Program-made: the position numbers and the translations under genes
NCBI GenBank assembly: GCA_024114885.1
Contig: CP099427.1
Span: 558,001-622,000 of the forward strand
Source of the DNA: Septoria linicola
Lineage: Eukaryota; Ascomycota; Dothideomycetes; Mycosphaerellales; Mycosphaerellaceae
Length of the DNA stretch: 64,000 nt
Direction: 5' to 3'
Shown: piece by piece, positions 51,281 through 62,144 of the stretch
How positions within the stretch are numbered: the first letter of the stretch is position 1
Layout: every line of letters begins with the position of its first letter
The notes under the pieces: generated by a model
Databases searched by the model: none
The model's input: only the letters and a program-made list of their open reading frames with translations
Told to the model about the DNA's origin: nothing

Positions 51281-52669
51281 TTACGATGGCTTTCCGTGTC
51301 GTTCAGCTGACATTCGCACATGGCGGCTATTAGGTGGAAGGTCTGCTTTCTTCCCCTCGAAAACCGTCAAAGCGTCATGACTGGTGCTATCCATTCGCCA
51401 TCTCGATTGAAGCTTCCTGGTCCGGTCCGCCACATCTTCCCCAAATTCGTCTTCCAAAAAGTCGACATCTGACTTGATTCCGTGTTGCAACACAATTTGA
51501 TGAGCTCTCTTGAAGTGCCTTAACAAGGCACTACCAAACTTGCCTTTCACAAGCTGCGATAGCACGGCTTTCTCCTTGTTCACATCTTGTCCTGGTAAGA
51601 TCGATCGCAACAGTGTCAAAAGCGGCCGATGATCAGGCTGTACGGGGTGCCATAATGCCAAAGTTGCGCGATTAAGCTGTGCGCTATCCTCGCGCTTCGA
51701 CTGGAACTTGGCATCGAAACGCTGAAAGCGTTCCAAATCTTGTGCAGAAGTCTCTGGGAAAGCTCCCGACTCAAATGCTCTACGTAAAATAACATGGGCG
51801 GACCACATGCCTAGCGTTGCGTAGCCCGTTACTGATCTGCTGGCATGTGAGCCAGGCGTGGTATAGCCTCGTATGCCCGCCGCCGCTTTTAGGGCGTCCT
51901 TCTTCGTCATGGTGTTGAAGTAGCATTCAACAGCGCGATCAGCTTTCGAGGCATGCAAAGTCAGGTGAGCACCCTCCTGCTGCGCATCCACATCATCGGG
52001 AAAGTCGGATCTTGCCACAGAAATCAAACACCAGTCCTGAATTTGCTGCTCAAGGCCCTCGAGAATTGTGAATTGACACAGGTAGCCAGTGCTCTTGGCA
52101 TCGGCCAGGACGAACTTCACCCACAGATGGTCACGCCAGATGCGAGACAGAATGTCGCGGGCGATTGAAAGTCCGGATGCTCGGTACTTTTCGGCATCCC
52201 ATGTGTAGGTCTGTTGATGCCATGCATGGAGACAGACTCTCAGCAAATCAAGTGGGGTTCCTTTCATCGATAGGCATCGAGCAAGTACTGTCTGAACGGC
52301 ATCTGGGTCATTTTGTAAGGCTGTCTGAGCAGCAACCGCCTCGGGCGATGTAGCTGCGCTAAACTGCTGCTTTCGTGATTGAGCTTCCCTCCTCTACCTC
52401 ATGCCCCATTCTGCCAAGCGCTGAACACCAGTCACGATATTTGAAGGAGGCCTGGAGGCTGAGTCCGTTGGCTCCTTAGCCTCGTGGTGCGGAAATGCCT
52501 GATCATAACATCCCTCGACTTGTCCAAGCGGTTGGAACGGCACTCCACTCGTGCTGTGTCGATAGCGCTTCTGAAGCTTGCTAATATCACATACCCAAGG
52601 GCTGTGACGACCAAGTAGATATTGCTGGACTGTAGAAATGCGCACTTTGCCTACTGATTGTGGCAGCAT
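51281..52669 (-). CDS. Unknown protein, possibly mitochondrial
   Basis: Two open frames in the same phase, 52669-52397 and 52393-51281, are separated only by a TAG at 52394-52396. A 75-bp intron (52354-52428; GTGTTC donor, GCGCAG acceptor) removes the stop and keeps frame, giving exons 52669-52429 and 52353-51281 and 437 residues. The N-terminus, MLPQSVGKVRISTVQQYLLG followed by a basic stretch, could be a mitochondrial targeting sequence. The body is helical and basic, without a family I recognise. If the intron is not real, the gene carries a nonsense codon. Confidence 0.65.
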
Positions 52670-53060
52670 GGCAACTCAGCCGTGTACCGCGAAGGAATGT
52701 CGAGCGCCGAGCGGGAATTAAGGTGCAGGCGCGGGCCGCAACAGCCACCGCTCTTGCCGGCATCTCTTGGCTTGCCGCTTCCAGGTTCCTGCAGCTGAGC
52801 CTCCAATACTTACACCACCAACTCCAACTCTGCCACCATCGGCAGCACAAATTCCGACTGACGCGCGTATGTCAGCCATGTTGGACTCGCCTCATGCTGA
52901 GTATCGGAAGCTTCGAGCACGGAACAATTCATCTATATAAGATGATATGATAGGTAGGACAGACATAATCACTCACAAAATTACACTATACTCGCTTCGA
53001 GAGCATAATCAAGCAGCTCAACCGCCAGTCCCAATCAGCGCACGTTATAGACCTTGGAAG
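52670..53060. promoter_or_regulatory. Divergent promoter region
   Basis: 391 bases between the minus-strand unknown gene and a small secreted-protein gene. A TATATAAG-like box lies near 52930-52937, about 130 bases before the latter's start. No other element recognised. Confidence 0.4.
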
Positions 53061-53435
53061 ATGAGACTTTCAACTACCACAATCCTCAGCGGACTCCTGG
53101 CCCTCGCCTCAGCAGCACCAACCCGAGACCACATCCGACGAGACATCAATGACCCTGGGCACAAAGTCGAAGCACCTTCACGGGTCTACGCCGCATACCC
53201 AACAGGTACAGCCGCCATATACCCTACAGGCACAGGCCGACCTATTGTGCCAACTCCTACAGGCACCACATCATGCCCTGTGGATGGCGCAGTGGTCTGC
53301 AACGGACCTGAGCTATTCGGTCTCTGCAACTTTGGCTCAGTCGTCTTCCAACCCGTGGCAGCTGGGACAGCGTGTGAGAATGGGAAGATAGTCGGGACGG
53401 GCATCTATGAAATGCCTACAGCGGCGGCAGTGTAG
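53061..53435 (+). CDS. Small secreted protein with a CBM19-like cysteine motif
   Basis: Intronless, 124 residues from the ATG at 53061; the frame extends upstream through leader sequence. The signal peptide is about 1-18 (MRLSTTTILSGLLALASA). A dibasic RR at 26-27 could be a Kex2 site. YPTGT is repeated twice near 46-58. The C-terminal domain has four cysteines (72, 80, 89, 105) in the frame C-x7-C-x8-C-x15-C, with GAVVCNGPELFGLCNFGSVV and QPVAAGTACENGKI. This spacing resembles the small chitin-binding module CBM19 seen in many fungal secreted proteins. Assignment to that family is tentative. Size and secretion make it a candidate apoplastic effector or wall protein. Confidence 0.78.
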   Translation: MRLSTTTILSGLLALASAAPTRDHIRRDINDPGHKVEAPSRVYAAYPTGTAAIYPTGTGRPIVPTPTGTTSCPVDGAVVCNGPELFGLCNFGSVVFQPVAAGTACENGKIVGTGIYEMPTAAAV

Positions 53436-54098
53436 TAGGGACCTGCATGGGCAGATGTGTACATGAAGACATTATGAATTAATCGGTTGATGGAGTCATG
53501 GAATGATATGCATTTAGCGCCGGCGTACAAGATAAAGCACCGCATCACATTGCAGTGGAAAGAAGCGTATAAAAGAGAGGATGGACCTAGACAGACACAT
53601 ACTGATGAGCTTCACAGCCACATCATGCTCGTACGTGCGCCAGGATCCTGGGTATGTTCACAGCTTGCAACGTCAGACACTGCTTACACAACTTGCAAGA
53701 GACGTGTAATCCAGGCGGTGGCACTTTTTGTGTCGCCACTCGTGCACACAATGCGCCCACAAGCAGAGTCTCGAATACAAGCAAGCCTTAGGCGAAACGT
53801 CCGCCGTTCTCGCGACGAGAAAACGACACTAACCACAGTAATGTCATGCAAACAGAAAGGCTCGTACCGCACATCGCATCACCACACTAAGCACTCTCAA
53901 CCCGGAAAATGAAAATAGCACTAGCAACAAGGATATGTAATTCTGCCGAAGTGCCCTCGACGTTGTTGCTGCACGCTTCATGCTCGGTATATCGGGGGTA
54001 TCTCTGAAGAGCCAAGAAAACTTACTGCCAAAGTGCAGAAACGCGTGGAGCGCAGCTCATCCAATCAACCAACACAAACGATCGCGAAGTCTCATAGA
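53436..54098. other. Convergent intergenic region
   Basis: 663 bases of 3' flanks. A plus-strand frame at 53487-53912 has no sensible coding features. Nothing else seen. Confidence 0.45.
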
Positions 54099-55384
54099 TC
54101 ATTGAGCCTTCACGCGGCCAGACTTCATCGCCCACTCGAGTACACCAGGCTTGCCCTCTGCTGGCTTGACAGTGTGGCAGGTAGTGAAAGCTTGCCACAA
54201 TGCGAGCCAGAAAGGTGTGTCGTCTTGCTTGTAGCGGTTTCCGAGCATTGGGCGGATCGCCGCTGTGGCCTCTTCGGCGTGGTAGAATGGTATCGATCTA
54301 GAGTTGTCAGCTTATTGCACGATAAATTCGAGAAGGGGAATGCGTACGGGAAGAGATGATGCACGACGTGGCAGTCGATGATGCCGTGGAAGATGTGCTT
54401 GCCAATGAAGCCAAATGGACGATCAACAGTCTCGAGAGCTCCATCAGTGTAGTTCCATCGATCAGCCTCGAAGTGCTGGTTATCTGGATGAGTGTGGTGG
54501 AGGTAAGTGATAGCGACTATATGTCAATTAGTACACGGTCTCAAAACGAGTGGGCTTCAACACGCACCGAGCCAGTTGTTGACCCAAAGATATGGCACTC
54601 CGTAGAGAAGGACCATGTTTGCTGCGCCAATTTGGCTGCCGAGAATGCAGAGACCAATGAACATGGCGGAGACACCAAGAGTCGAGGAGAAAATAGCCAG
54701 ACGCTGCGACTTTGTCCAAATCCCGGCGTCTGGATTGAAGTGGCTGTTCTGAAGAGTGAAGGAGCTCAGCTTCCCTGGTGTCGAAGCAACGCCACCACTT
54801 GCATATGACAACATGTATGCTTGCCATCCGAAGAGCTGGTGAAGGACGAGGAGCCCGAGGTGGTACAGAGGAGCATCCTCAGTGTGGCCAAGCATCTCGG
54901 CGATCTTCTTCGACATGGTGTTCTCGCCTTCTCGGTGCGGGACGAATGCAGTGTCCTTCTCCATGTGGTTGTGGTATCGGTGGTGACGAGCGTGAGTGTA
55001 CTTCCATGAAAAGTAAGGCACCAGAAGGACGCTGTGCAACACGAAGCCGGCTGCGTTGTTGGCTGAGTTTGACGCGTATAGAGCTCCATGACCACCCTCA
55101 TGAGCCAAGATCCAGATTCCTACAAAGAAAAGTCCTTGCACGTAGCCATAGGCCGCCCATGTGAGCCATCTCAGTGGCGAATTCTCGATCTGGTTGATGT
55201 AGAGGTATCCAACGACGGCCAACGACGAGGCCAAGATGAGGTCAACAATGATGTGAGTTGTCGACCTCAATGCCGAAGCACGGAAACAATGATCTGGAAT
55301 GGCCTTGCGAATCTCTCCCACCTTGAGCTCCTTGGGATCGGCCATGGTGTCAGGCTGCTCGAGAGTTGTTGTCGTTGTCGACAT
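54099..55384 (-). CDS. FAD2: Delta-12 (oleate) fatty acid desaturase
   Basis: An ER membrane di-iron desaturase that turns oleate into linoleate. Exons are 55384-54568, 54516-54348 and 54297-54099 with introns of 51 and 50 bp; the product is 394 residues. The three histidine boxes are HEGGH (95-99), HARHH (131-135) and HVVHH (322-326). Hydrophobic membrane segments occur before box 1 and between boxes 2 and 3. The segment VAITYLHHTHPDNQHFEADR and the ending HLFPSIPFYHAEEATAAI are typical of the Delta12/omega3 family. Box 1 normally reads HECGH; here Gly replaces Cys, which is not an iron ligand. A second possible start (MADPKEL) lies 13 codons in. Delta12 rather than omega3 is the more likely assignment. 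Confidence 0.92.
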
Positions 55385-56599
55385 GATGCCTTGATCGTTT
55401 TGCGTTTGTTCTTGCAGGCAATTCTTGAGAAGGAAAGTACTTCACCCGACTTCAGGAAGGCTCTTCCTATGTTCAATTCAGTCGGTGAAGGTGCTCTAGA
55501 AATTTTTATCAAGCTTCGGAAGGAAACGTACCTTACTTTCAGGTCAGGCTAATTTGGAAGATCCGATGAACGCGCTAGGAGATCCAGGGTCTTCTAGCGC
55601 GATATGGTTGAGACGCCTACCCCGGAGTGCCGTAGATAGTCAGGAGCGGAACCTGTCTATCGGCGGTGAAGGCCCTTGGCGGTAAAATCTCGCAATAGTG
55701 TGTGGAATGTGAAGATTCAAGCGACGCTCGCTGAGCATTGAGGCTGACGGTAAGTGAGTCTTACATTGATCTGATGAAGAACAGAGAGCCCGGACCCGCA
55801 CAAGAAGTTTGATTGAACATAAGAACGTGGAACAAACGACCAGTCTGGCCCACAAGCGGGTAGTGACTTGACCTGTATCGCGGCGGATCAAACGGTCCTG
55901 CTGGTTACACGACACCACAGTGACAGCCCAGCAGGCATGTGCCGTATGCTTCACGGACTGCAGATCGGTAATCAGGCGCTTTATAGTCTCATCTATGCTC
56001 TTGAGCCCCGCACGATACACTTCTGAGGTATGCTATGATCCTAGTCGTGCGCAAATATTGTGATGCGAGGGTGGAAGGATGCATCGCGCTTCGGGTGCCT
56101 GCCATGGCTACATAGAGTGTAGCATGCTGCATGTCATCGAGCGTGCTAAGGATGAGGCGAAGTCTCGGGTAGTTTAACGCCACGAAACGTCCACGTTTCC
56201 TCGTCCGTGATGATGGTTAGGCAAGGGAAAAAGGCGAGGAAAAGGAGTGAAGTTCGGGCACGGGGATCTGTCAGGAACGTGGTTCGTGCTCTTGGCAGGA
56301 ACGATCGCCGAGACCTTTTAGCCGATGTCGCAGCTGGCAGCGACTGCATCAACAACACCGACAGCATCTGTCTACTCATCATGTATCTGACATTATTCGT
56401 CTGCTCTCAGTCTTGACTCGAGCAGATGAGGATGACTGCCACCAACAATCGATAAAATTGAGCACTCACACCACGCAATGGTTGACAGAATCTTCCTGCC
56501 GCCAACGTACAACGCAACACTACGAGCACATGCGGTCCTCTGTTGCCCTCTACATATCTATGCAGGCAAGATGACCGGAACTCTGCCCACGTAGGAACT
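55385..56599. other. Long intergenic region upstream of the desaturase
   Basis: About 1.2 kb. The right part lies downstream of the DUF6594 gene; the left part is the desaturase promoter. Open frames at 55640-56020 and nearby are short and overlap on both strands. Nothing recognisable. Confidence 0.45.
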
Positions 56600-57504
56600 T
56601 CAATCAATTGGGCGGGATCTGCATGAAAACAACCAGGATTGCAGCATACCTACACGGCCAAAATCAGCCAACAGGATGACAAAGGTGCCAATGGGCATCA
56701 CTGACGCAGCAGCTGCTACTAGAACCTCAAGTGGTCTGTCCGCGTTTGTGGAGGAAATGAAGACCAGGAATACCACCAGGGATGCAGTGATCACACCCAA
56801 GCGTTGGAAGGATTGTGCATACACTGCAAGAATCCAAAGAGGTGCAACAAGCATTACCAACCCAATCGCGACTATCGACGCTGTCACGAATGCATCGATG
56901 TGGCGGTCCGAGGCAAATGTTACGGTAGGTTCATTCAATTGCGATGGGATCTGCCATATGCTCCACTGGCGAAACCAGCTTGATCGCTCGAGCACTTTCC
57001 GCACAGGAGAATCCTTCTTCGGAACCATGGCGAAGAGGTCCGCATGGTTTGTGCTCTTGCTGACATACTCGATCTCGGCGTCCAGAATAGCGTTGGCCTT
57101 ATCAGTCACCCAATCTGCAACACTCTTGATATCTTTGACGGGACTTTCGGTCTTGCCCGAAGCTCTGCATGCTTGAGCACTAGATCATGGTAAGCCTGCA
57201 GCTTTGTCTCGACTGTCCGGAGCAGATCCGCGCGCTGTGTCGAGTTCTCTTCTCGAAAGGATCCATTGTGAGCATCAGGTGCATCCCTTCGCGATACAGC
57301 CGTCTCGAGCTGCTCCAGCATCTCTTCGAGCACCACGATCTCATCCTGCAAGGCGAGCAAAGCGCGCGCAGTGAGAGTGCCGAACCGTCGCAGAATGAAC
57401 AGGTCGTCAGCCGCTGATATTAGCCTCGAGAATGTCCTGTAGCCGATATATTTCCATGGCTTCTCGTTGACCTCGCCCTCCGACAGATCATCAGGCTGAG
57501 ACAT
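56600..57504 (-). CDS. DUF6594 membrane protein with an apparent frameshift
   Basis: A fungal DUF6594 protein (unknown function) read in two frames. From the ATG at 57504, frame A encodes the N-terminal coiled-coil-like part (WKYIGYRTFSRLISAADDLF, ALLALQDEIVVLEEMLEQLE, LQAYHDLVLKHAELRARPKV) and would stop soon after PSKISRVLQIG. The family continuation, KDIKSVADWVTDKANAILDA, is in another frame and runs to 56600 with the C-terminal membrane helices (ASIVAIGLVMLVAPLWILAV, VITASLVVFLVFIS, PLEVLVAAAASVMPIGTFVI). The break lies at TCAAAG (minus strand of 57138-57133), where one missing base would restore PS-KDIKSVADW. No intron explains it. Likely a recent pseudogene or a sequence error. Confidence 0.75.
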
Positions 57505-57920
57505 ATTTGCAGCACCTACAGCGATACTGGTTATCGTTGTTCACGTCGGTGAGAGCTTTCGAGGTGCAAGAAGATGTGCGCCCCGGCGTAGGATTGTGGA
57601 ACCTATAGCTGTAGCTGAAGTCTACAAAGAAAGCGTCTAGAGGCCCGACATATGAACGCAGTATGGCATGGTTGATGACTAGTAGTTAGATCACTTAACC
57701 ACTTACTTATATGCATCATCATCACTTTTTGTGTGCTGTGATGCTTCAATCGTGTCCACAGAAGGCGACATGATGCTCCTATGCTTCTTGCGACAAAACT
57801 CGATCAATTGCTTTGCAGGTTTGAAGCAGAGCGACTTCTTAGAGGCAGAAAGGAACGGAAGAATATCAGAGTTATTATAGGGTATCTCAGAAGAATCAAA
57901 CCACCACACTAAGCAGATCG
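57505..57920. other. Intergenic region
   Basis: 416 bases between two minus-strand genes. A 68-codon minus-strand frame (57909-57703) begins with GTG, has no ATG for its first 46 codons and is not supported. Confidence 0.4.
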
Positions 57921-59108
57921 CTACCGCCTCGAACCTTTGCGTCTCTTCGCAGGACTCCCAGCTGCCTTTGCAGGCGTCACCGTAGCTGTGGCTGTAGCAG
58001 CAGGCGTGTTCGGGGTGCCGGCCACGTCTCTGTCAGTAAGAGGCGTCGTTTGGCGGATAGCGTAGCCACCGTGCGAGTCCTCCAAAATGTCGATCTGCAC
58101 GCCTTGACCGTCACTGCTGTCACTGCTGCTCGTTTCGACTCTGCGGAGCCCACTGCCATAGGATTCTCTAGCACTTCGTTGCTGAGAAAGGGGCGAGGCA
58201 GAGGGAGGTACTCTGCGGAGAGGAGCATATCGCAGATCGTTGGGGTACGGAGGTAAGTGCCCAGGCGCTGGTGGACCACTGACGTTGCGTCGCCCGTGAT
58301 GCGCTGCAGGCATCGGGGGTGCTGCTGTGTCATACTCATATGCTGCCCATTGCTGTGCGTTGCTAGCAGAGCGTGTTCTTGATGGAGGCGGATACCAGTC
58401 CATATCTTCTTGGGCCATCGATCGATTGGAGCCCGAGGACTCAGGTCTGTAGTATCGCGGCGGAAATGCTTGAGTTTCTGGTGGGGTCGACTCTCTCCGA
58501 CTGTGCTTTGAGGATGATCGCGAGTCACTGGGCTGTGCTCGTGCGAGCTCGGGGCTTGCTGGAGCGAAGTACCCGACAGGTGCGTACATAACTCCATTGG
58601 GTCCCGCAATCATGCTTTCACGGGGTGGCATGCCTCCTTGCGGATGCACCAGCGCCTGCGGATCGGAGTTCTTCCTACTCGGAGACTCCCTTTGCACCTT
58701 GGCCTTCGAATTTGACTTCGCCGGCGATCCGAAGAGCAAGGAAGAAGTGCTGCCTTTGCGGCCCTTCTGGTTCTTCAGACTTGTCGAGCTGCTAGAGCGA
58801 GAGCCCGGTCTGACCTTCTCCTTCTCCTTATCCTTGGAAGACCTGGCAGGAGTTGCAGGTGGTGACACTAGAGCTGATGAAGGAGGTAGTGGCTCCGATC
58901 GCTGGCCATTCCTGCGCTCAAGAGCTGCCATCTCCTCCAGACTTAGGTTCACGTTCCCTTTTCCCTCTCTTCTTGCCCTCGAAATCCTGTCCAGAGCGGA
59001 GTGTAGTAGTGAGTCTTCTCGATCCCGTGCTGCGTAAGATCGGTGCTGCTGATACCGCTCATCCTCTTGTTCCGAAATGTCATCGTAGTATGCTCGATCA
59101 TCGTACAT
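57921..59108 (-). CDS. Disordered basic/serine-rich protein, start uncertain
   Basis: From the ATG at 59108 (MYDDRAYYDDISEQEDE) to 57921, 395 residues. The product is low in order and rich in Ser, Pro, Arg and Tyr, with a short helical segment (LLHSALDRISRARREGKG ... LSLEEMAALERR) and a Lys/Arg tail (SPAKRRKGSRR) that could be a nuclear signal. The same frame stays open for about 310 bases upstream, without an ATG, to a TAG near 59424. That stretch (KRRYRSSAAPSSPYETGRRP ... LRDPRSIQELDSEGEYDEHG) looks like coding sequence, so the true start is probably in an upstream exon or the frame is entered by splicing. No named family recognised. Confidence 0.68.
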   Translation of the reverse strand: MYDDRAYYDDISEQEDERYQQHRSYAARDREDSLLHSALDRISRARREGKGNVNLSLEEMAALERRNGQRSEPLPPSSALVSPPATPARSSKDKEKEKVRPGSRSSSSTSLKNQKGRKGSTSSLLFGSPAKSNSKAKVQRESPSRKNSDPQALVHPQGGMPPRESMIAGPNGVMYAPVGYFAPASPELARAQPSDSRSSSKHSRRESTPPETQAFPPRYYRPESSGSNRSMAQEDMDWYPPPSRTRSASNAQQWAAYEYDTAAPPMPAAHHGRRNVSGPPAPGHLPPYPNDLRYAPLRRVPPSASPLSQQRSARESYGSGLRRVETSSSDSSDGQGVQIDILEDSHGGYAIRQTTPLTDRDVAGTPNTPAATATATVTPAKAAGSPAKRRKGSRR

Positions 59109-59385
59109 TGCGCCGCCTCTATTTTGCCATCTATCCTGTCTCAAATCGTGTCCATCAAAGTACAACTTATCGCTCGTCCGGCGACCGCTTCTGTAATCAT
59201 GTTGATCGAATTCAACACCGTATCCATGTTCATCGTATTCTCCTTCGCTGTCCAGCTCTTGGATGGAGCGTGGATCACGAAGCTCCCAGTTGCGCGGGAA
59301 TGTGTGCGTGGCTCTTCGCCTGGTCCCGCTGGGTGCTCCGGGTCGTCTTCCCGTTTCGTAGGGCGAAGAGGGCGCGGCAGACGAC

Positions 59386-60040
59386 CTATACCGCCTCTTC
59401 GGAGAAACTAGCTGCTACATCTTTTTCCATGAATGCTGCATGGCCTAGGATTGTGACGCCGGAAGCACCAATGAGCCAAAGCACAGTGGAGATCGGCGAG
59501 GCCCAGAAGAATAGAGGCTGTTGCATGATCAGTAGTGGCCAATCCGCATCACGTCTGGACAACTTACGATGGCAACGATGAGCAGACCAGTGTAGAGCTG
59601 GCTGACAGTCGCACGGGCAAAGCCAACATCAAGATCCCTTCCCTCGAGCTTGCCAATTCCCCACATGCCACCAACGACAAACACGATCACGAATGACAGC
59701 AGCAAGTTGGTGAGCAGGCTGTAGATGCTGAGCATGACGAAGAGGGCGGCATAGTTGCTGCTGAAGTAGGATAAGTTGTAGTTGACACGGTTCTGGACCA
59801 TGCCAAAGTCCTGCGGCTTGCTGATGCGCTTGATGTCGAGGAACTCGGAAATGGGACGAAGGTTGGCGAATCGAGTTCCAACAGACTGCGATCTGATCGA
59901 GTCGAATCGACCTCCCAGGCTGTATGCACATGTCAGATGCCGTTGCTGCCCTGCTGCTTCTCTCTGCAGGCGGAGAACACGTTCGAGTCTTACTTGAGAC
60001 GCGATGTCAGAGCATCGATGGGAATGTTGATGCGCGCCAT
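59386..60040 (-). CDS. YIP3: PRA1 family protein (prenylated Rab acceptor, Yip3)
   Basis: A small ER/Golgi membrane protein that binds prenylated Rab GTPases and helps place them on membranes. Exons are 60040-59994, 59919-59568 and 59517-59386, with introns of 74 and 50 bp; the total is 176 residues, normal for the family. The N-terminus MARINIPIDALTSRLN leads to the RPISEFLDIKRISKPQDFG core and NRVNYNLSYFSSNYAALFVM. Two long hydrophobic hairpins follow, as in PRA1. The C-terminus ends EKDVAASFSEEAV. Its last exon overlaps the open upstream frame of the next gene in a different phase. Divergent from ERJ5. Confidence 0.93.
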
Positions 60041-60853
60041 GATTGTGTGGATGTGGCGCGTTCGGGGTGTGGAGGTGGTGTCGACGGTGGTTGTATTTGT
60101 ATGTGATCAATGTGTATGTATGGATGTTCTGTCAGAGATGCAAGATTAGAATCAGCAGCGCAACCATGGTGCAGGCGGCAGGACAAGGCCGATCACAGCT
60201 CCCGGATGCGAACACCTGCAGCGATGCGATAGTTGTGTGTGGAGGAACATACAGAATGGGGGAAGCAATTCTATAAGAACGAGTGACTTTTTGACGTGTC
60301 GTGGAGAGAGTGGTCGTGTTTCCAACGAAAAGTATGTCGGCGAGCGAGATGGGGATTTCTTGTGAGAACGAGGGATTCGTCAAGGTTCACGGCACATCGG
60401 CTGCCCCCTGACGGCTGGCTTGCACATGAAAGGAAGAGGACACTTCGACAAGATTGATGGAAATAATAATACTGCAGGAGAGGATAACGGTGTGCTTCCA
60501 TGGAAGAGAGTGCTGTCGAGACGACGTAGCTCACTCTCTGTACATATATATCTGCATCATCGACGTCGTCTTCTTCTCCTGCAAGCGGCCACATCTGCAT
60601 CTGCATCCACCACTTTTTTGTCCAGGCGAGGGAAGCTTTGTCGATCAATAGGCTTCTGACACGTAAGTTAAGTTAGAATCTTCAACAGCGGCCCCAAGAT
60701 AGTTCGATTTCCACCATCGGCCGTGCGTTAATTCGACACAGCTCTGCGACTGCCTCTGCACGCTGCCCAAGGTAACTAGTGCGTGTTGCTGTGCTGTGTG
60801 CGGAGACTCGACCAACACACCGCCCACTCGTCACCTCTGCCTCTGCCTCTGCC
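60041..60853. promoter_or_regulatory. Divergent promoter of PRA1 and ERJ5
   Basis: 813 bases between two genes of the secretory pathway. It includes a TC-rich tract before ERJ5 (CTCTGCCTCTGCCTCTGCC near 60834-60852). I did not find an obvious unfolded-protein-response element by eye. Confidence 0.5.
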
Positions 60854-62144
60854 ATGATCCGTCTCCACTTGCTGCTGCTGGCAGCGTTTGTTGCTGTCGT
60901 GGCAGCGTGGTCCAAGGAGGATCACGAAATCTTCCGGCTCAACGACGAGGTGCAGAAGTCCGAGGGCGCCAATGCCACCTTCTACTCCTTCCTCGCCATC
61001 AAGCCCAATGCCGGGCCCGACGAGATTAACAAGGCTTACCGCAAGCTGTCGAGGACGCTGCACCCGGACAAGGCCCGTGGCAGCTGGATCGCCAATTACA
61101 ACAAGCCCACGCCCGTCAAGACAAAAGCGGGCGCAAAGCCCACTGTGCACGTGCAAAAGGACAAGAAGCCAAGTCAGAGCGAGATCAAGAAGTTCAACAA
61201 GGAGGCCAGCGCGAGATTCGAGAGACTGTCGCTGGTCACCAACGTCCTTCGTGGAGCAGAGAGAGATCGATATGACCACTTCCTGAAGAACGGCTTCCCC
61301 GCATGGAGAGGCACCGGATACTACTATGAACGTTTCCGGCCTGGTCTTGGGTCCGTACTGTTCGGTCTCTTCATCTTCATTGGCGGTGCCGTCCACTACG
61401 CTGCTCTCTACCTCTCGCACCGACGTCAAAAGGAGTTTGTCGAGCGCTATATTAAGCATGCCCGCCGCATGGCGTGGGGTGACGATGGGGGAATTGGATC
61501 GATCCCAGGTCTTGGAGGAGCCATTCCACCACCGCAGCAGAATGGCGGTGCGCCAGATAGCGACGAGAGCATGCAATGGAACAGGAAGCAAAAGCGAGAA
61601 ATGGAGAGGCAGAAGAAGAAGGATGGCAAGAACCCACTGAAGGTCTCTGCGGCGAACAGAGCAAGACTCGCACAAAAGGCCAAGGATGATGGCATCAGCA
61701 CACCGGTCGAAGCTGAGGTCATCTCTGGCCCTGTCGGCGCGAAGAAGAGGACAGTCGCTGAGAACGGCAAGATCCTGATTGTCGACAGCGCTGGTAATGT
61801 GTTCCTGGAGGAAGAGACTGAGGAGGGCGACACGCAAGAATTCTTGCTCGACGTAAGCACATCTCTGTCCTCACTGACTATCAAAAACAACACTAACATC
61901 ACTACAGCCCGATGAGGTTCCCACTCCTACAATCTCCGACACAGTCCTCGTCCGCCTCCCCATCTTCCTCTACAACCAATCTCTCGGCCGCGTCCTCGGC
62001 AAGACCCAAGACGCCGCCGTGGCAGACCTAATCGGCGAGCCCGAGCCAGAGGACGAGGCAGAAGGTGCTTTCGCTCTGCAGCAAGCCACCGCACCGAACG
62101 CCAATGGAGAGACTCGCAAGAGACGAACGAAGAACAGGTCATAG
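60854..62144 (+). CDS. ERJ5: ER membrane J-domain co-chaperone Erj5
   Basis: A DnaJ-type co-chaperone of the ER that stimulates the Hsp70 BiP/Kar2. Exons are 60854-61852 and 61908-62144 around a 55-bp intron, giving 411 residues. The signal peptide is about 1-18 (MIRLHLLLLAAFVAVVAA). The lumenal J-domain follows at about 40-140 (FYSFLAIKPNAGPDEINKAY, HPD motif in RTLHPDKARG), with an insert between HPD and the last helix as in other Erj5 proteins. One membrane helix (GSVLFGLFIFIGGAVHYAAL) precedes a cytosolic basic tail rich in Lys/Arg. The last exon adds LVRLPIFLYNQSLGRV and a C-terminal KRRTKNRS. The ATG at 60854 is the first that gives a signal peptide. Confidence 0.93.

Noticed and set aside
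57703..57909. 68-codon minus-strand frame
   Set aside because: It begins with GTG, has no early ATG and shows no recognisable motif.
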